Of a stretch of 64,000 nt of DNA, positions 1 through 27,740 are shown piece after piece; position 1 is the stretch's first letter; every line of letters starts with the position of its first letter. The stretch is from NCBI GenBank assembly GCA_002104945.1, contig MCFH01000085.1:62001-126000 (forward strand), written 5' to 3'. The notes beneath the pieces are model-generated. The model had not been told where the DNA came from. It saw nothing but the letters and a program-made list of their open reading frames with translations, and searched no databases. A program made the translations under genes and the position numbers. The DNA comes from Piromyces finnis. Lineage: Eukaryota > Neocallimastigomycota > Neocallimastigomycetes > Neocallimastigales > Neocallimastigaceae.

Positions 1-6219
<6,219 letters not shown>

Positions 6220-6331
6220 GAATATTATTTATAAAAATAAACATCAAAACATTATTTACATATATAGATAAACAAAAAGCAAAAAAAAAAAAAAAAAAAT
6301 TATTTAAACAATCCTTAGAAATAAGTTTAAA

Positions 6332-6364
<33 letters not shown>

Positions 6365-7119
6365 TTCTATATACTCATTGGACCGAAAATATATAAAAGA
6401 AATGCAATGATAATCATTATATTCATACTAAACATTATAATAAGCAATTAATAACAATAACGATAATAATAAAAACATTATAATATATAAAAGATTTTTA
6501 CATAACAATTTTATACTACTTTTACTACAAAAAAAATTAAAAAAATATAAAAATTCCAAAAAAAATGAAAAAATATATAAAAAATCTAAAAAAAAAATAT
6601 AAAAAATTTAATAAAAATATATTTAAAAAAAAAAAAATTCTAAATTTCGTGTTTTTAATCTTGTCATTTAGAAATTAGAAATATATAATAATTATAATAA
6701 AAAAAAAAGCTTTAAATTATTTTTATTATATTTTTATTTTTTTATAATAGAATCTATACTAATGTATTTTTAACATATATATGTATATAATAGAAATTCT
6801 TGTTTTTATGTATATTTTTAAATTATATAAATGAAAAAAAAAAAAAAAAAAGATAATAAAAGAAAAATGTAATTATAGCAATTTAAAAAATAATGAAAAT
6901 AATATTAATTTCTGAAGGCCATTATTTTTGAATTATTTAGAGTATTTTAAATGTATAATATATATTCCATATTGAAATAAAGTCATAAAGTTCAGTTATA
7001 CCAGATCTAGTAAATTCCATTTTTAAAGGTCCTCAAAAAACGAGAACCTTTACTAGATCATCAATAATATTTTCTAGATAAACTGTTTTATATTATATAT
7101 AACTTATCTAATAGTTTAA
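6220..7119. other. Convergent intergenic region (PAN3 / giant membrane gene)
   Basis: The 3' ends of two convergent genes face each other here. Content is A/T homopolymers with no coding signal. An inverted repeat (7004-7059) lies about 60 bp downstream of the stop of the minus-strand gene. Confidence 0.7.
7004..7059. repeat. Inverted repeat in the 3' flank of the giant membrane gene
   Basis: Perfect 11-bp arms GATCTAGTAAA (7004-7014) and TTTACTAGATC (7049-7059). Inside them is a second possible stem, AAAGGT...CTC with GAG...ACCTTT (7025-7034 / 7042-7051), which overlaps the outer right arm by three bases. It sits where the minus-strand gene's 3'UTR is expected. Confidence 0.75.
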
Positions 7120-15761
<8,642 letters not shown>

Positions 15762-16894
15762 GATAAATATTAATTTTATGACAACAACAGAACAAAACTT
15801 GAATATATATAAAAATTTTTTTAAAAATTCTTTTTCTTTTTAAAATATGGGCTTTTTGAAAAATAATACTAATATTAATAAAAGTGATATTTTCAAATTT
15901 TAATATTAACTGTGTTTTTTTTTTTTTTTTTTTTTTTTTTTGAATATATTTACTATAGAATTAATTTAAGAAGACTTACATATATATATGTATCGTTGGA
16001 ATGAAATAATTTTATCTAATATTCAATTTACTTTTTTTCTTCTTCTTTTTCTTTTCATATTACAAATAATGTTAATTATTTATTGAAGGAATTAATATTG
16101 TTAATGGGCAATTGAATAGATAAATGTTTAAATAATAAAGAGTATATATGATTAAATTTTAACATTAAATTGATTCCAAAATAACTTTACATTAGTAAAT
16201 GTAGATTATTTAGTTGTAGACTTATTGTAAGATATCTATTTTTTTAAATGAATTTATATTCATAAATAATTTAATTTAATGCTAAAACTAAATTGAATAA
16301 AAAAAAGTAAAATGATATATTGTTTATTTTTTTTTTTTTTTTTTTATTTGTTTCAATTATATATTTAGTTAATTGTAAAATTTATGTAGTTTGAAATTTT
16401 GTTAAAAAATAATTAATGAATTAATTTTAATTTGCTATTGTTGACTGCGAACAGTATTTTTTTTTTTTTTAACTTTTAATTAATATTTTTAAATTTTAAA
16501 TGCTATTTATCTCTTCCTATAATATTAATAAATAATATTTAAAGTTTCGACAGAGAAACTTTAAAAACCTTTTTTTAAAATTTTTTTATATATGAATGGA
16601 TAATTTTTATAATAAATTTAATTAGCAATACATTACACTTTTTATCTTAAAAAAAGAACATAAATAAAACAAATATTTATTTAAATTTTGAAAATACAGA
16701 AAACTAAATTATTATACAAATTGTGGTTATAATTTTAATACTTTCTTTATATATATTCGATTCTTATTTTTATTTATTAATTTGCTTTATTATTATTAAT
16801 TATAAATATAAAGTAATACTTTTTTTTTCTTTCTTTTTTAAAAGAATGAAAAAAATATGTTTGTTTGTTATTATGAAATATATAAATACTTTTT

Positions 16895-16928
<34 letters not shown>

Positions 16929-18208
16929 ATAATAGATTTATTTGTTTATTTACTTATTCCTATAACCTTTTGTTTTTAATAAATGTATTTTTCTATTTCC
17001 CTAAAATATCATTAATACAAAATCTAAATTAAATTAAATATTCATTTTAAAAAGACTTTTTTTTTAAAAAAAAAAAAAAAAAAAGTAAAAATTAATAATA
17101 AAAATAAAAAGGAAATAAATGAATAGAAGAAAAAATTAAAGTAAAATAAATAAAAAAAAAAAAAAGAGGTTTATAATAATTTAAATAAAGCAAAAGATCT
17201 TAAAAAGAACTTTTTTTTTTTTTTATGAAATATTTCTTTTATCATTAATTTTAACAATTTTTTTTTTTGTTTGTTTGTATGTTTACTTTTCTATTTATTT
17301 ATAAAAATAGAAATGAAATGATTTTTTGGTTAAATTTTAAGCCTATTATAACGATAGTTAAAATCTAATAATCATAATAAGTTTAATCTCTAATAAAATT
17401 ATCTCTTTTTTTTTTTTAATATTATTTTATTAGTTTTATTTTCATTATTTTTTTGTTTTTTTATTATCATAAATTTGCTTTTTTAATGTACTTTTATATA
17501 AGATTTTATTTAATTTATTGTATTTTATTTTGTTTTTTTTTAGTTTTTTTTTTTTTTTTTTTGTTTCTTTTTTTATTAACTTTTATCTTAAAATTAAATT
17601 AAATTATTAAATGGGTTTTTCTCTTTTTTTTTTATTGCAATAAACAAAAAAAAAAAAAAAAGAATGTGTATTAAAATATAAAACAGGTATATGTTTATAA
17701 TAAATATTTTATGAAATTTTTCTTTTAATTTATAAAAGAATATATATTATATATAATAGTATTGTTTAATAGACTTTATAATACAAAGTAAAGGGGAAAA
17801 TTTTATTTATTTAGGATTTATTTATTTATTATTTTTTCCTTTTACTTTTTTCTTTTATAAATATAAATATTATTTTATGTTTCTTCTATACTTTACCATT
17901 ATATATTTATATTTCTAAAATTAAAAAATAATGGATTAAATCTTTTTCATGTTATGGTAAAAAATAATGTTTAATTATTGTTATAATAGATGGTAGGTTT
18001 GATAAATAATATTTTAATTTCATATAGGTGTTGTTATAAAAAGTAATGGTATTAAAATGAATGATGATAGGTAGAAATAATGTATTGTGTTTTTCTTCTA
18101 TTAAATATCAACATAAGAATTTAATAGAAGTTTTTGTAATAAATTCTACAATGATTCCCCATTCAATTTATATCATTTATTTTGGGGTAGCGTATTATTT
18201 GAAGATTC
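15762..18208. other. Gene-free AT-rich intergenic region
   Basis: About 2.4 kb between the 5' end of the giant membrane gene and the 3' end of SPE2. It is rich in poly-T tracts (for example 15918-15941, 16332-16345, 16900-16927, 17546-17562). I see no RNA gene or convincing coding exon. Confidence 0.65.
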
Positions 18209-20011
18209 TCATATGTAAAGTGCCATATTTTCTGTTGCTAAAGTAAGTTCATTCATAATTCTTTCCTTTTCCTTAATTTGTTCATCTTCAGACTTTTTAA
18301 TTCTTTCCAAGATAATATCATTCTTGGTGAATTGACAGAAAGCTAAATCCCATTTATTTAAATCATAAATAATCTTATCCATTCTTTGGTAACCCTTAAT
18401 ATTTTGCGGTATTAAATCACGAATATGGCCTAAACTACCTTCTGGTTTACGAGTGAAAAGAGTAATAACAAATTGTTTTGGATTAAATAAATTCAAAACC
18501 TTGCTGATCATTTCATTATAGCTATTGTATTGATTTAATGGATTACTTAATGGAAGATTACATTCAAAACTAGCATAGGAACAAATATCTTCTGGAGTAA
18601 CATGAACACTGTAATAGTGTTCACCAAGTAATGCGTTAGAAGAGTAACCACATGGATTGAAGACATAATGATCGACTTGAGCTTGTGGGAAAACACTTTT
18701 TAAACCGGTTTCTTCATAAACACGATCCTCAGTTTTTCCTTTTTTATAAGTTTCACCTCTTTCTTCAATTTCCACCACTTCACGCTTTTCTTCTTCAGTA
18801 CGCCAGAAGTTTACCATTTTCTTTTGATCAAGACCACTCATTAAAATTTCTAAAGTAAAATCATCTTCAGAAATACCATCTCTATCAACCTTTAATTTGT
18901 TAGATTGATTACCCTTACTTTCAATAATTTTTTGAATTTTTTGTTCAAATTGTTCTTGAGGTAATTCAGAAATGGCATCAGTATATTGAAGAATTTTTTC
19001 TTCATATGGAGTAGCCATATACAAATTCCAATGGTCTCTGTTAAGTTTGCCAACAACATAAGCAGAAGTATTAAACTTGGATTCTGGGAAAATTCTTTCT
19101 AAGAAATCAACCTAAAAGAATTGATAATTTTCATAACAAGGACATTTATTAGAATAAACCCCGATAAATATTTGAAATAATTTATTAAAAAAAATAATTA
19201 TTTTTTTAAATTATTAAAAGTAAAAAAAAAAAAAGATAATTCAACACTATAATATTTTTTTCATAAAACTTACTTCAGAATCCCAACTACCGTGTGGACG
19301 TTCTTGACGATCTGGGAACATAAAACATTTACGAGAATAAAAGAACGCAGAGATAGTATCTAAGCCACAGTATTGTTTGGCAATATCAAGAATTTTTGGA
19401 ACAGCATTTAAAAGAGTTGTGGTACCACAAGTTTTAATCATAAAACGATATGGTGAAACGAACATAGAAGATTCACTATAAATGTAAGCATTTTTTAATA
19501 TTATAGAAAGTAAACATAAAAAGTTAGTATTTTATTCCTTTATATTTTCATTGTTTTTTTTATTTATATTACTTTTCATTTTTCAAAACATTTTTATTTA
19601 CCTTAACAAATAAGCATCTTGTTGTTCATTGTTAGTGATGCTCAAAATTTGAGCACGAACGACAGTTAACATATCATCCCAAACTTCCTTTTGAACAGAT
19701 CTTAAACCAAGACCTCTAGTACTCTTAAAATTATCTTTGTTGATTTCATCAATTTGTTCTTGTGGTGGCTTAAACCAGACTTCAATTAACTTTTCTGGTC
19801 CTTCAAAACCAAGTAAAGAAACTTGTTGTTCTGGATTAGCATCAACTGGAGTATAGAAAGTTTGATGATCACTATAAAATATTAAAAATTAAAAAAGTTA
19901 ACAAATCTATAAAATATACAAATTAAATGTTTTTATTCATAATGATTATAAATTATGATTGCTTATACTGCTTATATATTACCTTGAAGTAGTACTTAAT
20001 GGGCTGAACAT
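18209..20011 (-). CDS. SPE2: S-adenosylmethionine decarboxylase proenzyme
   Basis: Four exons in continuous frame: 20011-19983, 19871-19602, 19475-19274, 19111-18209 (about 467 residues). The enzyme removes CO2 from S-adenosylmethionine, supplying the aminopropyl donor for spermidine and spermine. The family's self-cleavage site is visible as LLSESSMFVSPYRF across the exon 2/3 junction; the Ser after Glu would become the pyruvoyl cofactor. Other family blocks are GFEGPEKLIEVWF near the N-terminus, KTCGTTTLL downstream of the cleavage site, and YVFNPCGYSSNAL plus YYSVHVTPEDICSYASFECN in the larger subunit. The protein is longer than typical fungal enzymes of about 400 residues; the extra length is a charged insertion (nt ~18700-18990) and a Lys/Glu-rich tail. 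A leader intron probably precedes the start codon. Confidence 0.95.
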
Positions 20012-20023
20012 TTTTTTTTAATA

Positions 20024-20276
20024 CTACAAAAGAAAAAAAAAAGATATATATTAAATAATATTAATAAGATTGCTTTGATTAATATTTAATATTTTTTCAC
20101 TCCATATTGGAATAATTATCCTTTTTTTTTTTGAAATTAAAATTCTAATATTTTTCGACTTATCATCTTTAATCTCACAAATTTATTTGAATGAGTCTCA
20201 TTTATCATTTGTATATATATTTCTTCTTTTTTTTTTTTAATATTTTAATTATTTTTAAAATATTATTTATCTTTAC
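20024..20276 (-). other. Probable 5'UTR intron of SPE2
   Basis: On the minus strand a donor-like AAAG|GTAAAG at 20277/20276 and a pyrimidine-rich acceptor CTTTTGTAG ending at 20024 would remove 253 nt. The acceptor lies only 12 nt before the SPE2 start codon. A 22-codon upstream reading frame lies inside this interval and would be present only in unspliced leader. Inferred from consensus only. Confidence 0.5.
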
Positions 20277-20279
20277 CTT

Positions 20280-22488
20280 TTTTTAAAAGCTGTTTCGGTT
20301 TTGTGTTTTTAAGATTTGGATGTTAAAAAAAAAAAAAAAAAGTCTAAATATATTCTTCTTTAGATATCTTTCAAAAAAAAATAAAAATTAAATTATTTTA
20401 TTGGAAATGATAAAATCTTTAATTTATTAATTTCTTTTTTAGAGATTCTTGTTGTTATATATTTATTATTTTACTATAAAAATAAAAGGTTATTGTGTGA
20501 ATGTTTTATATCAACGCTGGAAAGTTGGTTTAGTTATTAATAAAATAATAAACCTTTCTCTTTTTAAAAAAAAATCTTGATAAAAAAAAAACAAAAAAAG
20601 AAAGTCACAAGAATGTTTTTATATTTGGGGGAAAAACCTGTTATTAAGGTGTTTCTCTGCTATAAAAACAAGGATAAAAACTAAATACTTAGTTTTTTTT
20701 TTTTTTTATTCGTAAATTATGTTGGTATAGAAAACGCTTCTGCTTTAAATCAAAAGATTTCCCTATTTCAATAATTAATGAATATATTCAATAATTAGAA
20801 CAAAAAAAAAGTAAAGAAAAAAAAAAATTTTTTTTTTCTTATTTTATTAGTTTTTTTTTTTTTTTGATTCAATATATTTTGGAGTGTATTGAAATTCAAT
20901 TGATCAAATATATTAAATAATAATGGAATATAAATTTTAATTTTTTAATTTAAAAATATGTATGAATAATTTTAAATCAATAATAAAAAAAAAAAATTAA
21001 AAATTAAAAATTTTATAATCATTATAGTTTTTAATTAGTTAATGTAGATAATAATGTATTGTAATAGCGTATAATATTCATAAGCCACTATTTCATATAT
21101 TTTGAAATGGGATAAAGGAATTAAGGGAAGTAAATTGTATCAATTTAAAATGATAAATAGCTTACGCCACATTTCAACCTATTAATTATATTATTAATTC
21201 TTTTTCTTTGATTTTTCTACCATTAATATTATTTATAACTAATAATAATTAAATAAATTAATACAATATATAAAATTAAGGTTTACATAAATATAAAATA
21301 ATATGTGGACTAATATAGTTTTCTTTATTTTTATTGGATGACGAATTTTTTAAATAATTGAATGTAGTCTTTTTTCTATATCAAGAAAATGCCAAAAAAA
21401 ATGTTATTATTCTTTTGCAACTAATTGTAATCAACTATGTTTTTATTCAGTTCCAATCAAAATCATATAAAGAATATATTGTAATGTATATTAGAATATA
21501 TTGTAATATATTACGTATTTAAATTTCAAAATAATTTAATTAAAATGTATATTAGAATGTAATCATTAATATATCAAATTAAATAGATAATTATGAATAA
21601 AAATTAAATTTAAAAAAAAACAATTTTTTAAAAAAAAAAAGAAATTTCAAAGGATTAGAATTCCCAAGGAAGATGAATAAAAAAAAAAAAAGGAAAGATG
21701 TAAGTAGTTAGAAATGATGGTGTTAAGTAAAAAGAAGTTATTATTCTAATCATTTTTTAATATTAAATTTATCATGATATATATAAATATTTATTATATA
21801 TTTTCTTTATAAAGTAGTTTTAAAGAAATTAAAATTTAAAAGTCAGAACCCCACTATTTTTAAATATTTAACCATAAATTTAGTTTAATATAGAATTTTA
21901 TTTTATAATAATAGGATTATATAATAAAATTTAAAAGTTAGTAATCAACATAATATTTTTTTTTTTTAAATCGATATATTCTAATAATAGTAACCATTAA
22001 AAAGGGCTAAACATTAAAAAAAAAAAACTTTATTATATAGAAAAAGATGATTATCAAAAGGTAATATGAAAAAAAATTTAAATGTTTGTAGTATTAATAC
22101 TAATTAGGCTTGATAGAAAGGATAGAAATAATAAACTAATCAATATTAATAAATGAAAACTATTTGATAGTGAAGAAAGAGAAAAAATTATTAGAAATAT
22201 AATAAAAATATATAAATGACATTATCAAATAAAGATGACAGTGTATGAAAGAGGAACAATTAATAATATTTCTTCATTTTTGTACCAAAAGATTTATTTT
22301 ATACGTTTATTTAAATATTCATTTAAATAGATTATAATTGATTGCTAAACAAAAAAGGTTTTTAAACTTTAAATGTTTAGAAACTATAATTATTAATTAT
22401 TATCAATAAAATATTCAAATGAATAATATTTATTTTATATAAAATAAAAGGAAAAATAGGAAATTATTATTCATTTTTAATGTTTATT

Positions 22489-22519
<31 letters not shown>

Positions 22520-23479
22520 GCCAACTAGAGAAAAATTCTTAGCCTTTATAAATTGAAAAAGAATTTCTCTTTCTTAATAATTTCAAAATATAATCTTTTA
22601 CTGCATTTTTCTAATTGCCTTTTTAATAATATGGCATTTACTCTTTATATTAAATCCTATTTATGTTATTAATCTTACATATTATGACTTCTTTTTTTTT
22701 TTTTTTTTTTTGATACACCATTAAAGTTTTTTTAAGCTTTGATTTGGTAACATCATCTGATGTAAAAAAAAAAATAGTATTATCAAGACTTAACACTTTC
22801 AAAATTATTCTTTTTGATAAAAAAAAAAACTTTCTTTTATAAATCAATTTATGTAACTATAAATAATTTAAATATTATTTATTGTTTCCATTGTTTGATT
22901 ATTAACAATAAATAGGAATGAAGCAAATAAAAATAAATAAATAACAATTCTCATATTTACTTCATTAATTAGTCATCAATATTTAAAAAAAAAAGAGGAC
23001 TTTTAAAAAATGAATATATAAATTATATTAATTTACTATTTATATCTATATTAATTCAAATAATTATTTTTATTAATTATTTTTGATAATGAAAGCTGTC
23101 AAATTTTTTTAGTTAATCTAGAACCAATTATAATATAATAAAGATTAATTTCTTTCATTAAAAAGATAAATTAAAAATAAATGTATTGAGAACGTATTAA
23201 TAATGTAGTAAGAATGTAATATGTAATTAAAATTTTTTTAAACAATATTTTTAAAAAGGTTTTAATCATATGAATGCCTATTAGAATGTAGTGTTTTACT
23301 TATCGAAAAATAAATATTAAATTTAATATTTTTTATAATAATATTAGTATTATTAAAGAAGGGATATAAAAATGTCTTTTTTTAACTATATATTATAGAA
23401 TTTTTTTTAAATAATATTAATGTTAGTTCTTCTAGTCATAAATATTGAAATATATGAACAAAAAGTGGATATAGATACT
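20280..23479. other. Gene-free AT-rich intergenic region
   Basis: About 3.2 kb of A/T homopolymers and short imperfect repeats such as TATTGTAATATATT (about 21475-21520). I find no supported gene. The plus-oriented region 22920-23480 likewise shows no coding signal. Confidence 0.6.
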
Positions 23480-25190
23480 GTTTCTGCAATTTCTTGTCAA
23501 GTGTCCTACTTCGCTTTGTACCATATATATTTTCTATATTTAGGAGTGTAATTAACTAGGAAGAAAATAATGCAATTGAAGTTGTTTTTTTTTTTTTATT
23601 GTTTATGCCAATTTTGCTAAAGGAATAATCAATTCTTTTAAAATCGCTTAAAATTGAATATATAAAATGTAAAGGAAAAAATTTTATGTACAACTTCAAC
23701 CCAATGTATTTCTTTGTTGGCATGTCCCTGTGTAATATTAGACCTAGCTTTATTATATTTTAGTAATAAAGCATAGTATGAGACTCTATTGATCAATTGT
23801 GAATTAATAACTAGTTTTTTTTTTTTTTTTTTGAATGAATAAACGAATGAATAAATAAATGAATGAATGAATGAAATAAAAATATTTTGGGTTCCTTAAA
23901 ATTTTTTAACTGAAGAAAAAAAACCCTTTATAACTTTTGTAAGAGCTTTAATAGCAGGTAAATAATAAATTCTAATCGAAAGAAACATCAAGATAGGTAT
24001 GACTATCAATAACCATCCATATTTAGAATCCAAAGTTTGGTTGAATACTTGATGAATAAAAATTTAACTCAAGAGCAATATTACCAGAAGCATCAATAAG
24101 TATCAATACTGGAATATAATGTTACCTGAAGTAATACTAAAAGTATTATCTTTAGTAGACTTGTTTCCAAAAAAAGTATTATCAAAAGTATTAGTGGAAA
24201 GAATTAATGTTTTGAAAATTTCAATTCAAAACATATTATCGAAACTTGATGTTTTATAAATAGGAGTAACAAGGATTACTGACCTTACTTCATCAATACT
24301 AATATCTTGATTAATATCTCATTCATAAAAGCTTAGGGAATAAAAATCGTTTATCTGTTAGTTTTTTATACTAACGCTCCAAATCTCAAGGCTTTCACAT
24401 CTTTAGGATCAGATGCAAATTTTCCAAAATAATTATGTCACATCCTTAGTTAATCTATTTGTAGCAATGACTAGTTTCTCTTTTTTTTTTATATTTTTAA
24501 TTGATTGAAAAGTATAGGACGAACCTTTTCCAATTTTAATAGTTTTCTTGATCCATTTCCGAACTTTCTTAGGATGGTGTATTTTCATATCATCATAGCT
24601 TTAATCCAATAAAGATAGTCAGGTTTCTTAAAACTCCTTACACACATTTTGTGAATGATATCAATAGAATCAAGATATTTCTTAATCATATTATAAAATT
24701 CATTTAAATTAACAAAGTTTAATATCTTTTTTAATTCCTTATAATGCCTCGTTTTTTTTTTTTTGCTTTTTGGGAAGATTAAAAATATGTTGTGAAATAT
24801 AAAAATAAAATGAGGATTTAATAATGTTGAGGTCCTCAGCAATTGAAAATACAGTTAATCTTTTTTACAAAGACCATCTATTAAAATATCAAAATTATTA
24901 AATTTGATTGAGAGAATTTAGAATTTATAATGACTGAGAATGTAATTCATTTCTTTTGATAGAGTATAATCAATGTCAGAATATTGATCATCTCTAGTCC
25001 AAGAAATAGATAAATCTTAAAATATGAAAAAATTTCCCAGTTTCCTAGACCATTAAACAGCAACCAGTTGAATAATTTTATATTTAGAAAAAGTAAAATC
25101 ATTATTATCAATAAGAATAGATGGATGAAAAGAATGAAATTAGAACCAAAAACATACTTTTCGCTTTAAGCAATCAAAATTGATATTTTT
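23480..25190 (-). pseudogene. Degenerate LINE retrotransposon copy
   Basis: This minus-strand stretch is collinear with the intact LINE at 55.5-61.2 kb but riddled with stops, indels and substitutions. 23488-23580 corresponds to about 56735-56820, 23700-23830 to 56935-57060, 24240-24480 to 58145-58375, 24530-24850 to 58430-58740, and 24890-25170 to 58790-59170. It therefore spans remnants from the endonuclease through the reverse transcriptase to near the C-terminal third. Parts between are rearranged or deleted. It is much older than the copies at 26 and 55 kb. Confidence 0.8.
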
Positions 25191-25620
25191 TTTTTTTTTA
25201 AGATTTCTTCTTGTGATATTACCAGCAAAAATGTTGCTACAACATCGGCAACGTTTACTTCCTCTACTAATATAATATTCTTCGTATATATTTAAAACAA
25301 CATTATTGAAAAGATTAAATAGAAAAAAGAGAAAGAGAATATCTTTACCTTACACCACAGTTGATATGTAATTCATTAAAAAATTAAAAAATACATCCAA
25401 GAAAGGTGCAAAGGCTTTTGAGATAGAATAGAGATTATTAGGAAAATCAAAATATATATCACGAATACCTAGTTTGTATAATTATATGAGATATGAGAAT
25501 ATTAACAAAATAAGAATTGAATCGTATCCTTTTTTCTTAGGTTCAAGAAATAAATGTTGAAATGAATGTTGGGTAAATCAAATATATACCGATGTAAAAA
25601 AAAAAAAAAATCAAATTTCC
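25190..25620 (-). pseudogene. Decayed LINE C-terminal fragment (tentative)
   Basis: Minus-strand translation gives LYSISK-like residues near 25430 and a Cys-rich CRCC segment near 25240. That is the same order as the LYSISK block and zinc knuckle of the intact LINE, but no open frame remains. The last 40 bp resemble the sequence at 27620-27650. Weakly supported. Confidence 0.4.
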
Positions 25621-25970
25621 ATTTTTTTTTTTTTAGACAAGGAAAAAAATACACTTTTTCTTGTATTTATATTTATTCAATTTATATTAAATAATAACAT
25701 ATACTGATAATCGATAAATAATATAATAAATAAATAATACTATAAAATAAGCTATATTAACTGTTTAAATTGAATAAATTCTGTAATTTGTACGGTCCCT
25801 ACCAAATAAACTAAAAAAAAAAAAAAAAAAAAAGTAGCATCAGGTAGAGATAGAATGATGTCCATTAAACTCTCCCATGAGTTCTTTTGATGCTTTTATT
25901 CAAAAAAAAAAAAAAAAAAAATACTATCCATAAATTTTGTATGTAAGGACCATTAAAAAATGTTTCTTTG

Positions 25971-25980
25971 CCACTGAACG

Positions 25981-25983
<3 letters not shown>
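25971..25983. repeat. 13-bp target-site duplication, 3' side of truncated LINE
   Basis: CCACTGAACGCAT occurs here directly against the element's terminal T run, and again at 27547-27559 at the truncated 5' end. Confidence 0.9.
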
Positions 25984-26021
<38 letters not shown>

Positions 26022-27546
26022 GGCATCAAATATTTTAAACTTTATTATTAATTTAATTAAAATTATAATACATGTAATAAAAAATTAAAAATAAATAAAA
26101 ATAAAAAAAATATGTTTAAATAAACACAAATGAATAAAAATTGGGTATAATGTATTCTAGTAATTTTAATTAAAGTAAGAAAGCCACTATCATACTAAAG
26201 TATAATAATTGTATTTGACTTCCAATGGGACACCGAGCCAAAGATCAAAATTTTGTCATGGAACAAAATTATGATCTCCATTGGTTGCGCTGGCCCTCCT
26301 GGCCTGTCTTACTGTTTCTTCAGCATTGACGCTCTTGGATGTTGCTTCAAACCTTTTGAACATTGACCATTGCTGGCCAATAGCAAAAGGCATGATTTTG
26401 GTTAGAAGTTCCGCGGTTACCGTCAAGAATGGTGCTCCTTCATTAGTACCAGATTGAATCTGACGCTTACAAAGTTCTTTCCATTCCCTTGAATTGTAAT
26501 TAATATTGTTAAAACTTCTTCCCCCAAGAAGGAATTTAAATATTTTACTGCACACACTAGAATAATCATACACATTAATATTCACCGGATTATTAGAACT
26601 ATTACTATCATTAACTAAATTACTATCTAAATTAGAATTATTATCTTCACTATTGCTATCATTATTAATATTATTATTTCTATTACTACTATTGTTATTA
26701 TTACTATTACTACTATTGTTATTATTACTATTGTTATTATTACTATTGTTATTATTATTATTGTTACTATTACTATTACTGTTATTGCTATCTCTACTGA
26801 CATTATCAATTTCATTATTATTGATAGGACTATTGGAATTACGTTGACTGAAAAAATTTAATAGCTGGACTATGGAATCATAATGTTTAATACGGATATC
26901 TCTAAATGTTGGACAATCTAATAACCAATGTTTAATACTTTGATCTCCACACTTGCAACATGGACAGTAGTTAGGACAAACTGGATCAACAAATTTAGCA
27001 GCTTTGGCAACTCTAGCATCCAACTTATATCCGCTTCTTGCTTTCAATAGCCAGTAGAAGCCATAGGCAAACTCTGGGTACTCATAACATAATTTAATAA
27101 AATCTTTAGTTTCAATAAATTTATTATCATCATAATATTGCGCTTTGATTGAATTCCCTTTGAGATCTTTCCAATAAAAGTTTTTAACTGCTTTAACATC
27201 TCCATGCTTCTTTAGTTTTTTTTCAAGTGTCCTACTTGATTTGCACCACGTGTATTTTCTAAATTTAGGAATGTAATTGACAAGGTGTGAGATAATACAA
27301 TTTGAGTTTTTCCATTTGTTAAAACATCTAACCTGAGCTAACGCACATTTGGCTGACAATGGAGGAATATTCAAATCTTTTGAGATAGAGTATAAAGATA
27401 TAAACGATACGGCTTTATGAACTCCGGCAACCCATCGTATTCCTTTGTTAACATGCTTCTGAGCAATCCTAGACCTAGCTTTGTTGGATCCAAGTAATGG
27501 TGCAAAGTATGAAACTCTGCTAATCACTTGAGAGTTAAGTACTAGT
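25983..27546 (-). mobile_element. Young 5'-truncated LINE insertion
   Basis: A 1.56-kb minus-strand insertion nearly identical to 55501-57056 of the intact LINE: same 3'UTR, same C-terminal coding sequence, and a 36-nt T run (the poly(A) tail) at its 3' end. It is bounded by the 13-bp duplication CCACTGAACGCAT. 5' truncation with a poly(A) tail and short duplication is the classic mark of target-primed reverse transcription. The high identity to the full-length copy argues for recent activity. Confidence 0.93.
26256..27546 (-). pseudogene. Truncated LINE ORF, C-terminal 430 residues
   Basis: An open frame without internal stops covers the end of the LINE polyprotein: the post-RT region, the zinc knuckle (Cys-rich, ending HWLLDC), a poly-Asn tract and the conserved C-terminus ending DHNFVP. 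It lacks endonuclease and reverse transcriptase, so it cannot act on its own. The frame stays open into flanking DNA up to 27647, where an ATG happens to lie, but those extra ~33 residues are not element sequence. The Asn tract differs in length and composition from that of the intact copy. Confidence 0.85.
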
Positions 27547-27559
27547 CCACTGAACGCAT
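27547..27559. repeat. 13-bp target-site duplication, 5' side of truncated LINE
   Basis: Second copy of CCACTGAACGCAT, abutting the truncated 5' end of the element. Confidence 0.9.
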
Positions 27560-27740
27560 AGACTTTTATATTAAATAAAAGTAAAAAGAGTTTTATTAAC
27601 AATGTCAATTCATCATAAAATTCCACCAAGAAGGGAATCAAGTACATACCAATGTAAAAATCGAGTCTACAAAACTAACTATACCATTCTTCAAATAATC
27701 CTTTTCAAAACTACGTGATAAACCATCGCCAATATAAAAA

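Larger units (their letters stand above)
25790..27740 (-). mobile_element. Older LINE 3' fragment interrupted by a younger LINE
   Basis: The two flanks of the young insertion (27560-27740 and 25790-25982) join into one decayed fragment that matches 54660-55330. Shared landmarks on the minus strand are an IFT..LLGG-type peptide signature, GCAAAG.AAC.TTT.TAATG, and GAGAGTTTAATG...TACCTGAT followed by a T-rich tract and GGTAGGG. The LLGG signature also occurs in the C-terminal region of the intact LINE, so this looks like a related but separate LINE lineage. Confidence 0.55.

Noticed and set aside
27547-27647. N-terminal extension of the truncated LINE frame starting at an ATG at 27647
   Set aside because: This part is flanking DNA beyond the target-site duplication, read open by chance.
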